Of a stretch of DNA of 20,912 nt, positions 1-7,906 are shown piece after piece. Origin of the DNA: DASUCS01 sp041166385 (lineage in GTDB: Bacteria; Actinomycetota; Acidimicrobiia; Acidimicrobiales; JACDCH01). The notes beneath the pieces were generated by a model. The model saw only the letters and a list, made by a program, of their open reading frames with translations. It made no database searches and was not told where the DNA came from. Within the stretch, counting starts at the first letter, position 1. The number at the start of each line of letters is the position of its first letter. The position numbers and the translations under genes were made by a program. The stretch covers positions 1 through 20,912 of the forward strand of contig JBEEFW010000094.1 of assembly GCA_041166385.1 (NCBI GenBank), in the 5' to 3' direction.

Positions 1-1104
1 GCCCGACGCGGCGTAGCGCTCGAACGGCTTGCGCAGCTCGGAGAGCGGTACGCCGGCACGGGCCAGCTCCTCCAGCACCATCAGCGCGGCGATGGAGCCC
101 GAGTCGGCCCGGTAGTTCTCGCGGAAGTAGTAGTGCGCCGAGTGCTCGCCGCCGAATGCGGCCCCGGTCTCGGCCATGACCGACTTGATGAAGCTGTGCC
201 CAACGCGTGTGCGCACCGGCACGCCGCCGTTCTCGAGGATCACCTCGGGCACCGACTTCGAGCAGATGCAGTTGTAGAGGATCGTCGCGCCCGGCTCCTT
301 GGCCAGCACCGCCTTGGCGACGATCGCTGTGGTCGTCGAGCCCGAGATGGGCTCACCGAGGTCGTCGACGAGGAACACGCGGTCCGCGTCACCGTCGAAC
401 GCGAGGCCGACATCGGCGCTCGTCTCGCGCACCCGCGCTTGGAGGTCGCGGAGGTTCTCGGGTTGGATCGGGTCGGCGGGGTGGTTGGGGAACGTGCCGT
501 CGAGCTCGCCGTACATCACCTCGAGGTCGAACGGCAACGGCTTGAACACGATCGGGACGACGAGGCCACCCATGCCGTTGGCGGTGTCGGCGATCAGCTT
601 CAACGGCTTCAGCACGTTCACGTCGACAAACGACCGCACGTGCGCGGCAAAGTCGTCCAGCAGATCCAGCTGCGTGAGGTTTCCCGCGCGCTCCGCAGGC
701 TCGACGCCCGCCACGGCCATGGCCTTGATCTCGGCGAGGCCGGTCTCCTCCCCCACGGGTTTCGCGCCGGCGAGACAGAGCTTGATGCCGTTGTACTGCG
801 CCGGATTGTGCGACGCGGTGAACATCGCACCCGGCGAGTCGAGCCGCCCCGCCGCGTAGTAGATGAGGTCAGTCGACGCCATGCCGAGATCGACGACGTC
901 GACGCCCTGCGAACGGACACCGTCGGCGAACGCAGCCGACAACGCGACGCCCGACGGACGCATGTCCCGAGCGATGAGCACCCGCGGTGCACCGGCGAAT
1001 CGAGCAAACGCCGCACCGATGCTGTGGCACATCGACGCGTCCAGGTCCTCGGGAACGAGGCCGCGAATGTCGTATGCCTTGAAAACCGCGTCGAAGTCAC
1101 CCAT
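1..1104 (-). CDS. manB: Phosphomannomutase/phosphoglucomutase ManB, C-terminus cut by window edge
   Basis: This alpha-D-phosphohexomutase interconverts mannose-6-P and mannose-1-P (and often the glucose forms), supplying GDP-mannose or similar donors for envelope glycans. The ATG at 1104 gives MGDFDAVFKAYDIRG, the usual N-terminus of the family. Visible motifs are the phosphoserine loop TASHNP (residues 96-101, catalytic Ser98), the metal loop FDGDADR (236-242) and the sugar-binding loop GGEHSAH (around 318-324, Glu320). 368 codons are present; the family usually has about 450-470, so only the phosphate-binding C-terminal domain is missing beyond the left edge. It starts 13 nt after the stop of the upstream glycosyltransferase and is the last visible gene of the minus-strand operon. 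From memory, mycobacterial manB also sits beside a DUF3499 gene, which supports the orthology. Mannose versus glucose preference cannot be read from sequence. Confidence 0.95.
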   Translation of the reverse strand, partial: MGDFDAVFKAYDIRGLVPEDLDASMCHSIGAAFARFAGAPRVLIARDMRPSGVALSAAFADGVRSQGVDVVDLGMASTDLIYYAAGRLDSPGAMFTASHNPAQYNGIKLCLAGAKPVGEETGLAEIKAMAVAGVEPAERAGNLTQLDLLDDFAAHVRSFVDVNVLKPLKLIADTANGMGGLVVPIVFKPLPFDLEVMYGELDGTFPNHPADPIQPENLRDLQARVRETSADVGLAFDGDADRVFLVDDLGEPISGSTTTAIVAKAVLAKEPGATILYNCICSKSVPEVILENGGVPVRTRVGHSFIKSVMAETGAAFGGEHSAHYYFRENYRADSGSIAALMVLEELARAGVPLSELRKPFERYAASG

Positions 1105-1117
1105 CAATGACTGCAAC

Positions 1118-1819
1118 CTATTCGTAGGCACCGGCGCGCGACCAGCGCCGGATGCGGAACAGATCTCGCACGAGGCGCACGGCGTCGCGAACCACACGCA
1201 CGGTCGAGCGCGTGGTGTTCACCACGGTCACGGGGACTTCGGCCAGCGTGAGCCCGTTGCGCTCGGCGATCACGAACAGCTCGACATCGAATGCGAACCC
1301 GTCGATCCTCGAGCGTTCGAAGATGAAGCGCCCCGCCTCCGCCCTGAACGCCTTCAACCCGCACTGGGTATCGCGGTAGTTGCCGAGCAACACCATGTGC
1401 GTGAGTCCGTTGATGACCCGCCCTCCGATCTCGCGAAGCCTTCCCGCCTGAACGAGCGTGCGGGTCATGTCGTGCTTGCGGCTTCCGACGACCACGTCGA
1501 AGCCGGACTCCACGATCTCGAGCAGCCCTTCCAACTGCTCAGGCGCGTAGGAGAGGTCGGCGTCGGTGAACGCGATCGTGTCGCCCGTCGCGGCGAGCAC
1601 ACCGGTGCGCACCGCGGCCCCTTTTCCGCGGTTGGTCGGATGCGACAAGACGCGGTCCGCCCCTCCGGCGCGCGCCGCGTCAGCCGTGCCGTCTGACGAA
1701 CCGTCGTCGACAACGATCAACTCGACGCCGCCCTCGACGCCGGCGAGAGCAGAGCGCACCGCGGCGATGGCCGACGCGATCCGATCCTGCTCTTCGTACG
1801 CCGGGACGACGACGGTCAG
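1118..1819 (-). CDS. Family 2 glycosyltransferase (polyprenyl-phosphate sugar synthase type), probable CTG start
   Basis: A GT-A fold transferase resembling DPM1 and dolichyl-phosphate glucosyltransferases, which move a sugar from a nucleotide donor to a polyprenyl phosphate at the inner membrane face. The frame reads TVVVPAYEEQDRI at the N-terminus, DDGSSDGT at residues 38-45, HPTNRGKG at 60-67 and the metal-binding DAD at 86-88, then a QCGLKAF segment typical of the DPM1 group. There is no C-terminal membrane pair. The first GTG (1759) would delete the VVVPAYEE strand and is too late. No ATG, GTG or TTG lies upstream in frame nearby. The only sensible start is CTG at 1819-1817, overlapping the TGA of the preceding gene (CTGA) with GGAGGA 12 nt upstream, giving 233 aa. 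Non-canonical initiation is inferred from homology; the function class is secure, the substrate is not. Confidence 0.85.
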   Translation of the reverse strand: MTVVVPAYEEQDRIASAIAAVRSALAGVEGGVELIVVDDGSSDGTADAARAGGADRVLSHPTNRGKGAAVRTGVLAATGDTIAFTDADLSYAPEQLEGLLEIVESGFDVVVGSRKHDMTRTLVQAGRLREIGGRVINGLTHMVLLGNYRDTQCGLKAFRAEAGRFIFERSRIDGFAFDVELFVIAERNGLTLAEVPVTVVNTTRSTVRVVRDAVRLVRDLFRIRRWSRAGAYE

Positions 1820-4488
1820 GCGTGCGACGTTTCCTCCTCGTCGTCGCGCGGCGGCTCGAGGAGCCGGCTGAGCAGATCGCCGCTGGCCGGCAACGGCTCG
1901 GGCATCGGCACGGGACGCCGGCGGGCGAGCACGATCGCGAGCGCGATCCCCATCAGCGTCAGCAGGTACGCCACGTACTCGACGCTCGTGTTGCCGTAGT
2001 GCAGGTGCACGTGCTTCGACGTGGGCACGACGACCATGAGGTTCGGAGTGACGCGGAACGGACCCTCAGCCCCGTCGACTTTCCAGTTCGGGAAGTACGA
2101 CGTCTTCACCAAGACGGGCGTGCCGATTTGGTCGACGTCGAAGTCGATCGTGTCGGTACCGGTGGCGATGTTGGTCACCGTTGCCGGCGCGATCGGCCGC
2201 GTGGGCGGTGTCTCGCCGTCCTTGACGCGCGCCCACGTCGACGGCCCGCTGGCCGCGAGATAGACGTTCCACCGCGTCGGGTCGAGATACCAGGACATCG
2301 CCGGACCATTGGCCAGGATGTTGCGCCCCTGATCGTCCTTCGGCGCGGTGTGCGGGTCGCTCGTGCCGTAGGTCCAGTCGAGCCCGGAGTTGTGCGTCGT
2401 GACGACCGCGGGCTCGTTGTCGAGCGGTACCACCAGTTGACTGTCCGCGATCTCGTAGATGTGCCATGCACCAGACAAAGCCACCTCGTGAAGCTCCGGG
2501 CGGGCGGCGGCGGCCTCGACCGCCGGCTTGGTCGACGCGAGGTAGTACCGCACGCCGAGCAGTTGCATGTGCTTGATGCCGAGCTCGATGTCGAAGCCGT
2601 GGTACGGAAGATTGCGCTGCGCGCACGAGCACTTGGTCGACAACTCGTTCTGGTTCACGAAGTGGAACGGCGTGGTGGTCGACGACTCGAAATAGAGGCC
2701 CTCCATCGAGCCGATGCAGCCGTCGCTCCACAGCGAGAGCAGCATCGGCGACATCGGCGTGCCATAGCGCTCGAGCCGCGGGTCGTCGTACTCCCACATC
2801 GCGCGACCACACCCTTGCTCTCGGCCCACTCGTTGCATCGTGGAGACGAGGTCGTAGTACTCGGGGTACGCCGGCTTCTTCTCGTAGCCGGTGTAATTCC
2901 ATCTGGCCCAGTCGGGCGCGGGGTTGCCGGCCGCCGCCGTGCTGATCGTCGGTACCAACGGGATGGAATAGCCGAGGAACGAGGGCTTCCAGTGAAAGCC
3001 CTCGTTGTCGCTCGTTTCCCCCGGCAACGCCTTCAGCGGCAGCCCAACGACGATGATGACGGCGATCAGCGATATCGCCGTGGCCGCGATGTTCACGGAC
3101 GTCACCGGGCGATCGGGATCGCGGGCCACGAGCAGTGAGACCGCGCGGGCCAGCTCGGCAATCCCAAGCGCGGCCAGCAGACACAACATCAGGTAGTAGA
3201 AGGGCAGGAGTCGCGCGTTCCAGAGCCGCGACTCGGGCGCAACGACGAACGCGATCGCCATCAGGAACGCGACGAGCCCGAGCCACATGCCGGCCCGAAT
3301 GCGCAGCACGAGCGACACGACCAGGCCGACGATGGCGAGCGCGAGCACCCACTGCAGGCCCTGCGGACCGAGGTAGTCGTGGAAGATCTGGTTGCGGAAA
3401 TGCGAATCGGTCACGAGCTGACCGAGTAGATAGTTCCAACTGCGTGAACCGGTGCCGGACGGGAGCTTCTCCCAGCCCATGTCGTTCACGTACGCGCTGC
3501 GAGCGAGGAAGGGGAACGTCCAGAACGCGCTCAAGAAACCGCCGACCGGCAGCGCGGCCGCCAGCCACTTGACCCGCCCCCATCCGGGCCAGACGACCAG
3601 CGCGGCGACGGCGGCGATGACCACGAAGATGCCGACGATCACGTGGCACAGCGCCGTGAGCGCGAGGAGCACGGCGGCCAGCCACCGGTACCGCCCGGTA
3701 CGGAACCCCGCGACCAGCACGCCGAGGAACAGCACGCCGAAAGTGAGGCTCAGCGAGAAGCTGAACTCGCCGGCCAGCGTGGACGTGACATTGCCCCCGA
3801 TGATGTTGCCCGTGCCGTTCGTGACCGGCTCCCGGTTGAACAGAAACACCACCATCGACAGCGCGAACAGCGACGGTGTCGGGAAGGGCAGGTCGGCCAG
3901 GCGGCCGAGCGCGTACGCCGCGACGGGGAGCGTGAGAAGGCCGAGCACCGTGACGACCTTGAAGGCCACGCCGTACGGCAGCCCCACGAAGAGCAGCGTG
4001 AAGACGACCGCGGCGGCCATGAGAGCCCGCCGTGCCGACGACCCTCCCGGGTACCGCAGCAGCGCCCACGCAGCGACCCCGACTCCCACGCCGAGGGGGA
4101 TGAGCGCGGCCCAACCGTACAATCCGGCGTTCAGCGCCACGATCATGAGCGCCGGGAGCACCATGTAGAACTGGTACGCGGGGAAGCCGTCGTACCAGTC
4201 GGGTGTCCATCCACTCAGGCGCCCGTGGTTGAGCAGGTGATCACGCAGGAAGGCCGGCCCCCACACGTGGGCGCCCATGTCGCCACCCGCCGGTGTCGTG
4301 TCGGTGAGGATGTTGCCGAGGCCGAGCTGGCCGAGGATGAACCCGGTGGCCAGCACCACGATGGTGATCTCCACGATGCGGATGACTCGCTCGGTCGTGA
4401 ACCACCCGAAGTCGAAAGAGGACATCGCTTCTGGCGCGGGCCGCGGGTCGACGCGCTCGTCGTGCAGCGGCTCCCGCAGCGTCTCCAT
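1816..4488 (-). CDS. Large polytopic membrane protein, PTPS-related / GT-C-like family
   Basis: An 890-residue protein with roughly a dozen hydrophobic segments in the N-terminal 500 residues followed by a long soluble region and a final membrane segment near the C-terminus. After the first membrane helix (about 35-57) comes GGDMGAH (Asp70, His74), then RLSGWTPDWYDGFPAYQFYMVLPAL. This is the layout of the 6-pyruvoyl-tetrahydropterin-synthase-related membrane family and of YfhO/GT-C-like enzymes, where an acidic residue in the first outer loop is catalytic. The later segment LGVRYYL followed by a beta-rich region also fits that group. The probable role is transfer of a lipid-linked sugar to an envelope acceptor, inferred from the family and from its coupled GT2 partner. 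The ATG at 4488 is chosen; an internal Met22 is possible. It ends overlapping the GT2 start by 4 nt. The family is reasonably sure; enzyme activity is inferred. Confidence 0.8.
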   Translation of the reverse strand: METLREPLHDERVDPRPAPEAMSSFDFGWFTTERVIRIVEITIVVLATGFILGQLGLGNILTDTTPAGGDMGAHVWGPAFLRDHLLNHGRLSGWTPDWYDGFPAYQFYMVLPALMIVALNAGLYGWAALIPLGVGVGVAAWALLRYPGGSSARRALMAAAVVFTLLFVGLPYGVAFKVVTVLGLLTLPVAAYALGRLADLPFPTPSLFALSMVVFLFNREPVTNGTGNIIGGNVTSTLAGEFSFSLSLTFGVLFLGVLVAGFRTGRYRWLAAVLLALTALCHVIVGIFVVIAAVAALVVWPGWGRVKWLAAALPVGGFLSAFWTFPFLARSAYVNDMGWEKLPSGTGSRSWNYLLGQLVTDSHFRNQIFHDYLGPQGLQWVLALAIVGLVVSLVLRIRAGMWLGLVAFLMAIAFVVAPESRLWNARLLPFYYLMLCLLAALGIAELARAVSLLVARDPDRPVTSVNIAATAISLIAVIIVVGLPLKALPGETSDNEGFHWKPSFLGYSIPLVPTISTAAAGNPAPDWARWNYTGYEKKPAYPEYYDLVSTMQRVGREQGCGRAMWEYDDPRLERYGTPMSPMLLSLWSDGCIGSMEGLYFESSTTTPFHFVNQNELSTKCSCAQRNLPYHGFDIELGIKHMQLLGVRYYLASTKPAVEAAAARPELHEVALSGAWHIYEIADSQLVVPLDNEPAVVTTHNSGLDWTYGTSDPHTAPKDDQGRNILANGPAMSWYLDPTRWNVYLAASGPSTWARVKDGETPPTRPIAPATVTNIATGTDTIDFDVDQIGTPVLVKTSYFPNWKVDGAEGPFRVTPNLMVVVPTSKHVHLHYGNTSVEYVAYLLTLMGIALAIVLARRRPVPMPEPLPASGDLLSRLLEPPRDDEEETSHA

Positions 4489-4539
4489 CAGCCCATCATC
4501 CTGGCAGACCCCGCAATCGGGTCCTCAGCGGGGATGGGG

Positions 4540-4725
4540 TCAGCGCAGGGCTGGTTGCCGTGCCGGCTCGCGGCCGAGCACGTCGGGAAGGGCCACGTCT
4601 TCGCCCGCCTGTTGCCAGAACCGCATGTCGCAACGCGAACAGGACCGCATGTCCATGTCACGCCCGTCGAGGCGCAACGAGATGCAGACCAAGGGGCCGC
4701 GGCACAAGGGGCACGACTCGGGCAC
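4540..4725 (-). CDS. Small zinc-ribbon protein (61 aa)
   Basis: A 61-residue protein with two CxxC knuckles: C5-P-L-C8 and C29-S-R-C32, spaced as in a rubredoxin-like or zinc-ribbon fold, followed by a short acidic tail. An in-frame TAG (the stop of the preceding CPBP gene, 4765-4767) limits the frame upstream, and GTG at 4725 is the only start that keeps both knuckles. It lies between the CPBP protease gene (39 nt) and the membrane protein (51 nt), on the same strand, so it is probably cotranscribed. I recognise no defined function; zinc binding is inferred from the four cysteines. The overlapping 102-aa frame at 4488-4796 is Arg/Ser/Cys-rich noise. Confidence 0.72.
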   Translation of the reverse strand: MPESCPLCRGPLVCISLRLDGRDMDMRSCSRCDMRFWQQAGEDVALPDVLGREPARQPALR

Positions 4726-4764
4726 GTAGGAATCATCGGCACACGGAACCGGGCCACTTGAGAC

Positions 4765-5475
4765 CTAGAACAACAGGGCGGCCACCGCCACGGCATTGAA
4801 GGCGACGTGGGCCCAGATCGCAGGGCCGAGCCGTCCGGTCCGGGTGACCAAGATCGCCGCGACCAGGCCGAACACGAAAAGCGCCGGGAATTGGAGCGGC
4901 TCGAAGTGGGCGGCTCCGAACAGGGCGGCCGATCCGGCGATCGCCCAGCGCGTCCCGAGCCGGCGTTCGATCGAGCGCAGCACCAGGCCCCGGAAGAAGA
5001 TCTCCTCGGCGATGGGGGCGAGTACGGCGACCACCAGGAACAGCAGCAGGACGCCGGCGCCGTGCGCTCGATCGGTGAGCTCTCGAGCGGGCTGTTCGAT
5101 GTCGTCCGTCGTGATGATGTCCCAGCGGACGAACGGCAGATACAGGAGCGTGGCGGCGTATTGCGTCGCGATCCCGAGCACGATGCCGACAGGTGCGTCG
5201 ATCCACCGCATCCGGATGCCGAAATCGGCGATTGGGCCCCGACCTTTGCGCCTTGCGACGACGAGAGCGAATGCGAGCATCGACCCGGCGTACGGCGCCT
5301 GCATCAGCGCCACCGTCGACAGGGGCACCTCGTTGAAGTCTTTGCTCGGCGGCTGTCCGGTCAGCCAGTACGCGACCGGCGTGAGCAGGATCGCGACGAC
5401 ATTGGCGAGGACGAAGGCGAGCGCGGCATCGCCCAACCCCCACCGGACGTCGTCGGTCGTGGGTTGGCCCGGCAT
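4765..5475 (-). CDS. CPBP family intramembrane metalloprotease (CAAX/Abi type)
   Basis: A 236-residue multi-pass membrane protein of the CPBP (Rce1/Abi) glutamic metalloprotease family. All three signature motifs are present: EEIFFR (Glu157, Glu158, Arg162), FGAAH (His190) and HVAFN (His223, Asn227), each in or next to a hydrophobic helix. In bacteria these proteins cleave peptides within the membrane or handle bacteriocin-like substrates; the target here is unknown. ATG at 5475 (MPGQPTTDDVRW) was chosen because it follows the DUF3499 stop by 19 nt, whereas the longer frame to 5565 would run through the DUF3499 coding sequence. It is the second gene of the operon. The catalytic set is intact, so an active protease is likely. 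Confidence 0.88.
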   Translation of the reverse strand: MPGQPTTDDVRWGLGDAALAFVLANVVAILLTPVAYWLTGQPPSKDFNEVPLSTVALMQAPYAGSMLAFALVVARRKGRGPIADFGIRMRWIDAPVGIVLGIATQYAATLLYLPFVRWDIITTDDIEQPARELTDRAHGAGVLLLFLVVAVLAPIAEEIFFRGLVLRSIERRLGTRWAIAGSAALFGAAHFEPLQFPALFVFGLVAAILVTRTGRLGPAIWAHVAFNAVAVAALLF

Positions 5476-5494
5476 GACCGGCCAAACCCTAAGG

Positions 5495-5734
5495 CTATGA
5501 AGCGAGGTAGTTGCGCTCGCGGAAAAGGGGTTCGACGATGCGGCGATCTTCGAGGCGCCAGCCACGCGGCACGGAGAGCCCGTTGGCGTGACGCTCGCAG
5601 AGGTCGTGGGTCATCGGATGCGCTTCTTCAGAGAGGCGCTCGACCCAGGCGGCACGGTTGCCGTAGTCGTAGGTCAGTGTGGCGTTGGCCAAGGCATTGC
5701 AACTCGGCCGGGCGCAATGGCGGCTCATGAACAT
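5495..5734 (-). CDS. DUF3499 family protein
   Basis: A 79-residue protein matching the actinobacterial DUF3499 pattern: an N-terminal C-x4-C (Cys7, Cys12), the strand ATLTYDYGNRAAWV, then HDLCERHANGLSVPRGW with a C-x2-H pair (Cys46, His49) that could complete a zinc site. Function is unknown; no catalytic motif is visible. In mycobacteria, as I recall, the homologue is next to manB, and here it heads an operon that ends in manB, so it may belong to the same envelope-sugar process. ATG 5734 and ATG 5728 are both possible (MFMSRHC or MSRHC). The frame continues open upstream to 6157 only because it runs antisense to ftsH. It is divergent from ftsH, sharing a 79-bp promoter region. Confidence 0.87.
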   Translation of the reverse strand: MFMSRHCARPSCNALANATLTYDYGNRAAWVERLSEEAHPMTHDLCERHANGLSVPRGWRLEDRRIVEPLFRERNYLAS

Positions 5735-5741
5735 TGGACGG

Positions 5742-5747
5742 TACTTA
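5742..5747 (-). promoter_or_regulatory. Possible -10 box for the DUF3499-manB operon
   Basis: On the minus strand TAAGTA lies exactly 7 nt before the ATG at 5734. It matches the TANNNT pattern except for the last base. The spacing is what the stronger leaderless-type promoters in this window show, so it is a reasonable but weak promoter candidate. No clear Shine-Dalgarno sequence precedes this ATG. Confidence 0.3.
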
Positions 5748-5799
5748 GTGAGAGGCCGTCCGTGGCGGATGGCGCATCTGTTCGGCGGCGGATGACCCC

Positions 5800-5805
5800 T
5801 AGCAT
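5800..5805 (+). promoter_or_regulatory. -10 box of ftsH, leaderless spacing
   Basis: TAGCAT (TANNNT) is followed by 8 nt and then the ATG at 5814, so transcription would begin at or within a few bases of the start codon. No Shine-Dalgarno sequence is present. No convincing -35 element is visible. Confidence 0.5.
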
Positions 5806-5813
5806 GTGGCCCA

Positions 5814-7844
5814 ATGAGTCCGCAGACCCCTCCGCCGCCGCCTCCCCCACCGCGCGACTCGCGTGGGTCCGGGGGCGGGCGGATGGGGATCTCGAGCTGG
5901 CCGCGCTGGTCGCTGTGGGTTCTGCTCGGGCTGGTGGCCGCCGGGCTCCTCCTCCCGTCGCTGTTCAGCGCGTCGGAAGGGCGAGACATCCAGTACTCCG
6001 AGTTCCTCGGCGAGGTCTCGAGAGACAACGTCAAGAGCATCGAGTGGAACAACGACAACGGCCACATCACCGGCGCGTTCCAGGACGGTGCGAAGTTCAC
6101 CTCCACCGGCCTGCCGTCACCCCCGGGACCCTCCGACGCCGATCGCCAGCTGTTCACCGATCACCACGTCGAGGTGAAGTTCAAGACGCCCGAGACGAGC
6201 CTGTGGGCGGCGTGGCTGCCGGTCCTGTTGCCGATCGCGCTGCTCATCGGCTTCTTCGTGTGGATGCAACGCCGCACGCAGAGCCAGATGGGCGGGATCA
6301 TGTCCATCGGTCGCTCCCGGGCCCGCACGTACACCACCGAGCGACCGGGCACGACCTTCGCCGACGTCGCCGGCTACGACGGGGTGAAGCAAGAAGTCCG
6401 CGAGGTCGTCGACTTCCTCAAGTTCCCCGACAAGTTCGGTGAGATCGGCGCTCGCATCCCGAAGGGCGTGCTGCTCGTCGGCCCTCCGGGCACGGGTAAG
6501 ACGCTGATCGCCAGAGCGGTGGCCGGCGAGGCGGGCGTGCCCTTCCTCTCGGTGTCCGGCTCGGACTTCATGGAGATGTTCGTCGGTGTCGGCGCATCGC
6601 GCGTGCGCGACTTGTTCCAGACCGCTCGCAAGCTCGGCCGGGCGATCATCTTCGTCGACGAGATCGACTCCATCGGCCGCAAGCGCGGCGCGGGTCTCGG
6701 TGGCGGACACGACGAGCGCGAACAGACGCTCAACCAGATGCTCTCCGAGATGGACGGCTTCGAAGCCACCGAGGGCATCGTGATGATGGCCGCGACCAAC
6801 CGGCCCGACATCCTCGACACCGCGCTGCTGCGGCCCGGACGCTTCGATCGTCAGGTCGTCGTGCCGCTGCCAGAGCTCGACGAGCGTCGCCTGATCCTGT
6901 TGGTGCACTGCAAGCACAAGCGCATCCACGAAGACGTCGACCTGCAAGTCGTCGCTCGCGGAACGCCGGGCATGTCCGGTGCCGACCTCTCCAACCTCGT
7001 CAACGAGGCTGCGCTGTTCGCCGTGCGCGCCGGCGACGACGCCATCCACATGCGCCATTTCGAGATGGCCCGCGACCGGGTGCTCATGGGCCAGCGCCGC
7101 GAGTCGATGGCGCTGTCCGATCAGGAGAAGGAGTCGGTGGCGTATCACGAGGGCGGTCACGCGGTGTGTGCCGCGGTGCTCCCCCACGCCGACCCCGTCC
7201 ACAAGGTCACGATCCTGCCGACGGGTATGGCTCTCGGCGTCACGCAACAGCTGCCGCTGGAAGAGCGCCACATCTATCGCCAGGACTACATCGAAGATCG
7301 CCTCGTCGTCGCCATGGGTGGCCGTATTGCCGAAGAGCTGGTGTTCGGTGTGATCTCGACCGGCGCGAACAACGACCTCGTCACATCGACGGAGCTCGCA
7401 CGCAAGATGGTGCGGGAGTGGGGCATGTCGGCCCGTATCGGTCCGATGGCGTGGGGCTCGCAGGGGCAGGTGTTCCTCGGCGAAGACCTGATGCACACGC
7501 GCGACTACTCCGACGAAACCGCCCGCGTCATCGACGAAGAGGTCGAGAAGATCCTGCGCGAGCAGGAGGAGCGGTGCCGCGTCACGCTGCGCGCCAACCG
7601 CCAGGGGCTCGACCTCGTGGCCCGAGCGCTGCTCGAGCACGAGACGATCGACGGCGAAGAGGTGCAGCGCCTCATCGAGCTCGGGCGCACCGGCGCCCCT
7701 CCCGAGACGGTCGTCACGCGCGGCGTCGACACGAGCCGGTTCAGCCAGCCCTCGCCGTACACGGGCAATGGCGACGACGAACCGGTCGAACCGGCCGAGC
7801 CGGCGTACGGCGGCCGCCCGATCTCCCGCACCCCCCCGAGCTGA
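5814..7844 (+). CDS. ftsH: ATP-dependent zinc metalloprotease FtsH
   Basis: A membrane-anchored AAA+ protease (676 aa) that extracts and degrades misfolded membrane proteins and selected regulators. It has a cytoplasmic N-terminus with eight consecutive prolines (residues 6-13), a first membrane helix at about 33-51, an extracytoplasmic domain, and a second helix at about 131-153. The AAA+ module has Walker A GPPGTGKT (223-230), Walker B IIFVDE (Asp282, Glu283) and RPGRFDRQV in the second region of homology. The peptidase domain has HEGGH (His445, Glu446, His449) and the third zinc ligand Asp521 in GANNDL. All catalytic residues are intact. The C-terminal tail is Pro/Glu-rich and low complexity. 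The ATG is placed by the -10 box 8 nt upstream. It is transcribed alone, divergent from the DUF3499 operon, and ends 15 bp before a strong hairpin. Confidence 0.97.
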   Translation: MSPQTPPPPPPPPRDSRGSGGGRMGISSWPRWSLWVLLGLVAAGLLLPSLFSASEGRDIQYSEFLGEVSRDNVKSIEWNNDNGHITGAFQDGAKFTSTGLPSPPGPSDADRQLFTDHHVEVKFKTPETSLWAAWLPVLLPIALLIGFFVWMQRRTQSQMGGIMSIGRSRARTYTTERPGTTFADVAGYDGVKQEVREVVDFLKFPDKFGEIGARIPKGVLLVGPPGTGKTLIARAVAGEAGVPFLSVSGSDFMEMFVGVGASRVRDLFQTARKLGRAIIFVDEIDSIGRKRGAGLGGGHDEREQTLNQMLSEMDGFEATEGIVMMAATNRPDILDTALLRPGRFDRQVVVPLPELDERRLILLVHCKHKRIHEDVDLQVVARGTPGMSGADLSNLVNEAALFAVRAGDDAIHMRHFEMARDRVLMGQRRESMALSDQEKESVAYHEGGHAVCAAVLPHADPVHKVTILPTGMALGVTQQLPLEERHIYRQDYIEDRLVVAMGGRIAEELVFGVISTGANNDLVTSTELARKMVREWGMSARIGPMAWGSQGQVFLGEDLMHTRDYSDETARVIDEEVEKILREQEERCRVTLRANRQGLDLVARALLEHETIDGEEVQRLIELGRTGAPPETVVTRGVDTSRFSQPSPYTGNGDDEPVEPAEPAYGGRPISRTPPS

Positions 7845-7859
7845 CGCTCCCCCCTCGCG

Positions 7860-7906
7860 AACTCGAGGCAATAGGCGTCGGTACCCGACGCCTATTGCCT
7901 CGAGTT
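7860..7906. terminator. Perfect 22-bp inverted repeat with 3-nt loop between convergent genes
   Basis: Left arm 7860-7881 and right arm 7885-7906 are exact reverse complements, separated by TAC; the arms begin AACTCGAGGC and end GCGTCGG. It sits between the ftsH stop (7844) and the stop of the opposing thioredoxin-like gene (7907-7909), so it can act as a bidirectional terminator. Only three T residues follow on the plus strand, so it lacks a classic U-tract. The stem is unusually long and perfect for a simple terminator. Confidence 0.75.

Noticed and set aside
2066..4210. 714-codon alternative frame inside the large membrane protein gene
   Set aside because: The Arg/Ala/Gly-rich translation lacks membrane segments; the 1816-4488 frame has clear family motifs.
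4488..4796. 102-codon minus-strand frame ending in TGATG overlap with the membrane protein start
   Set aside because: Its composition is Ser/Arg/Cys noise, and the overlapping frame 4540-4725 carries two clean CxxC knuckles.
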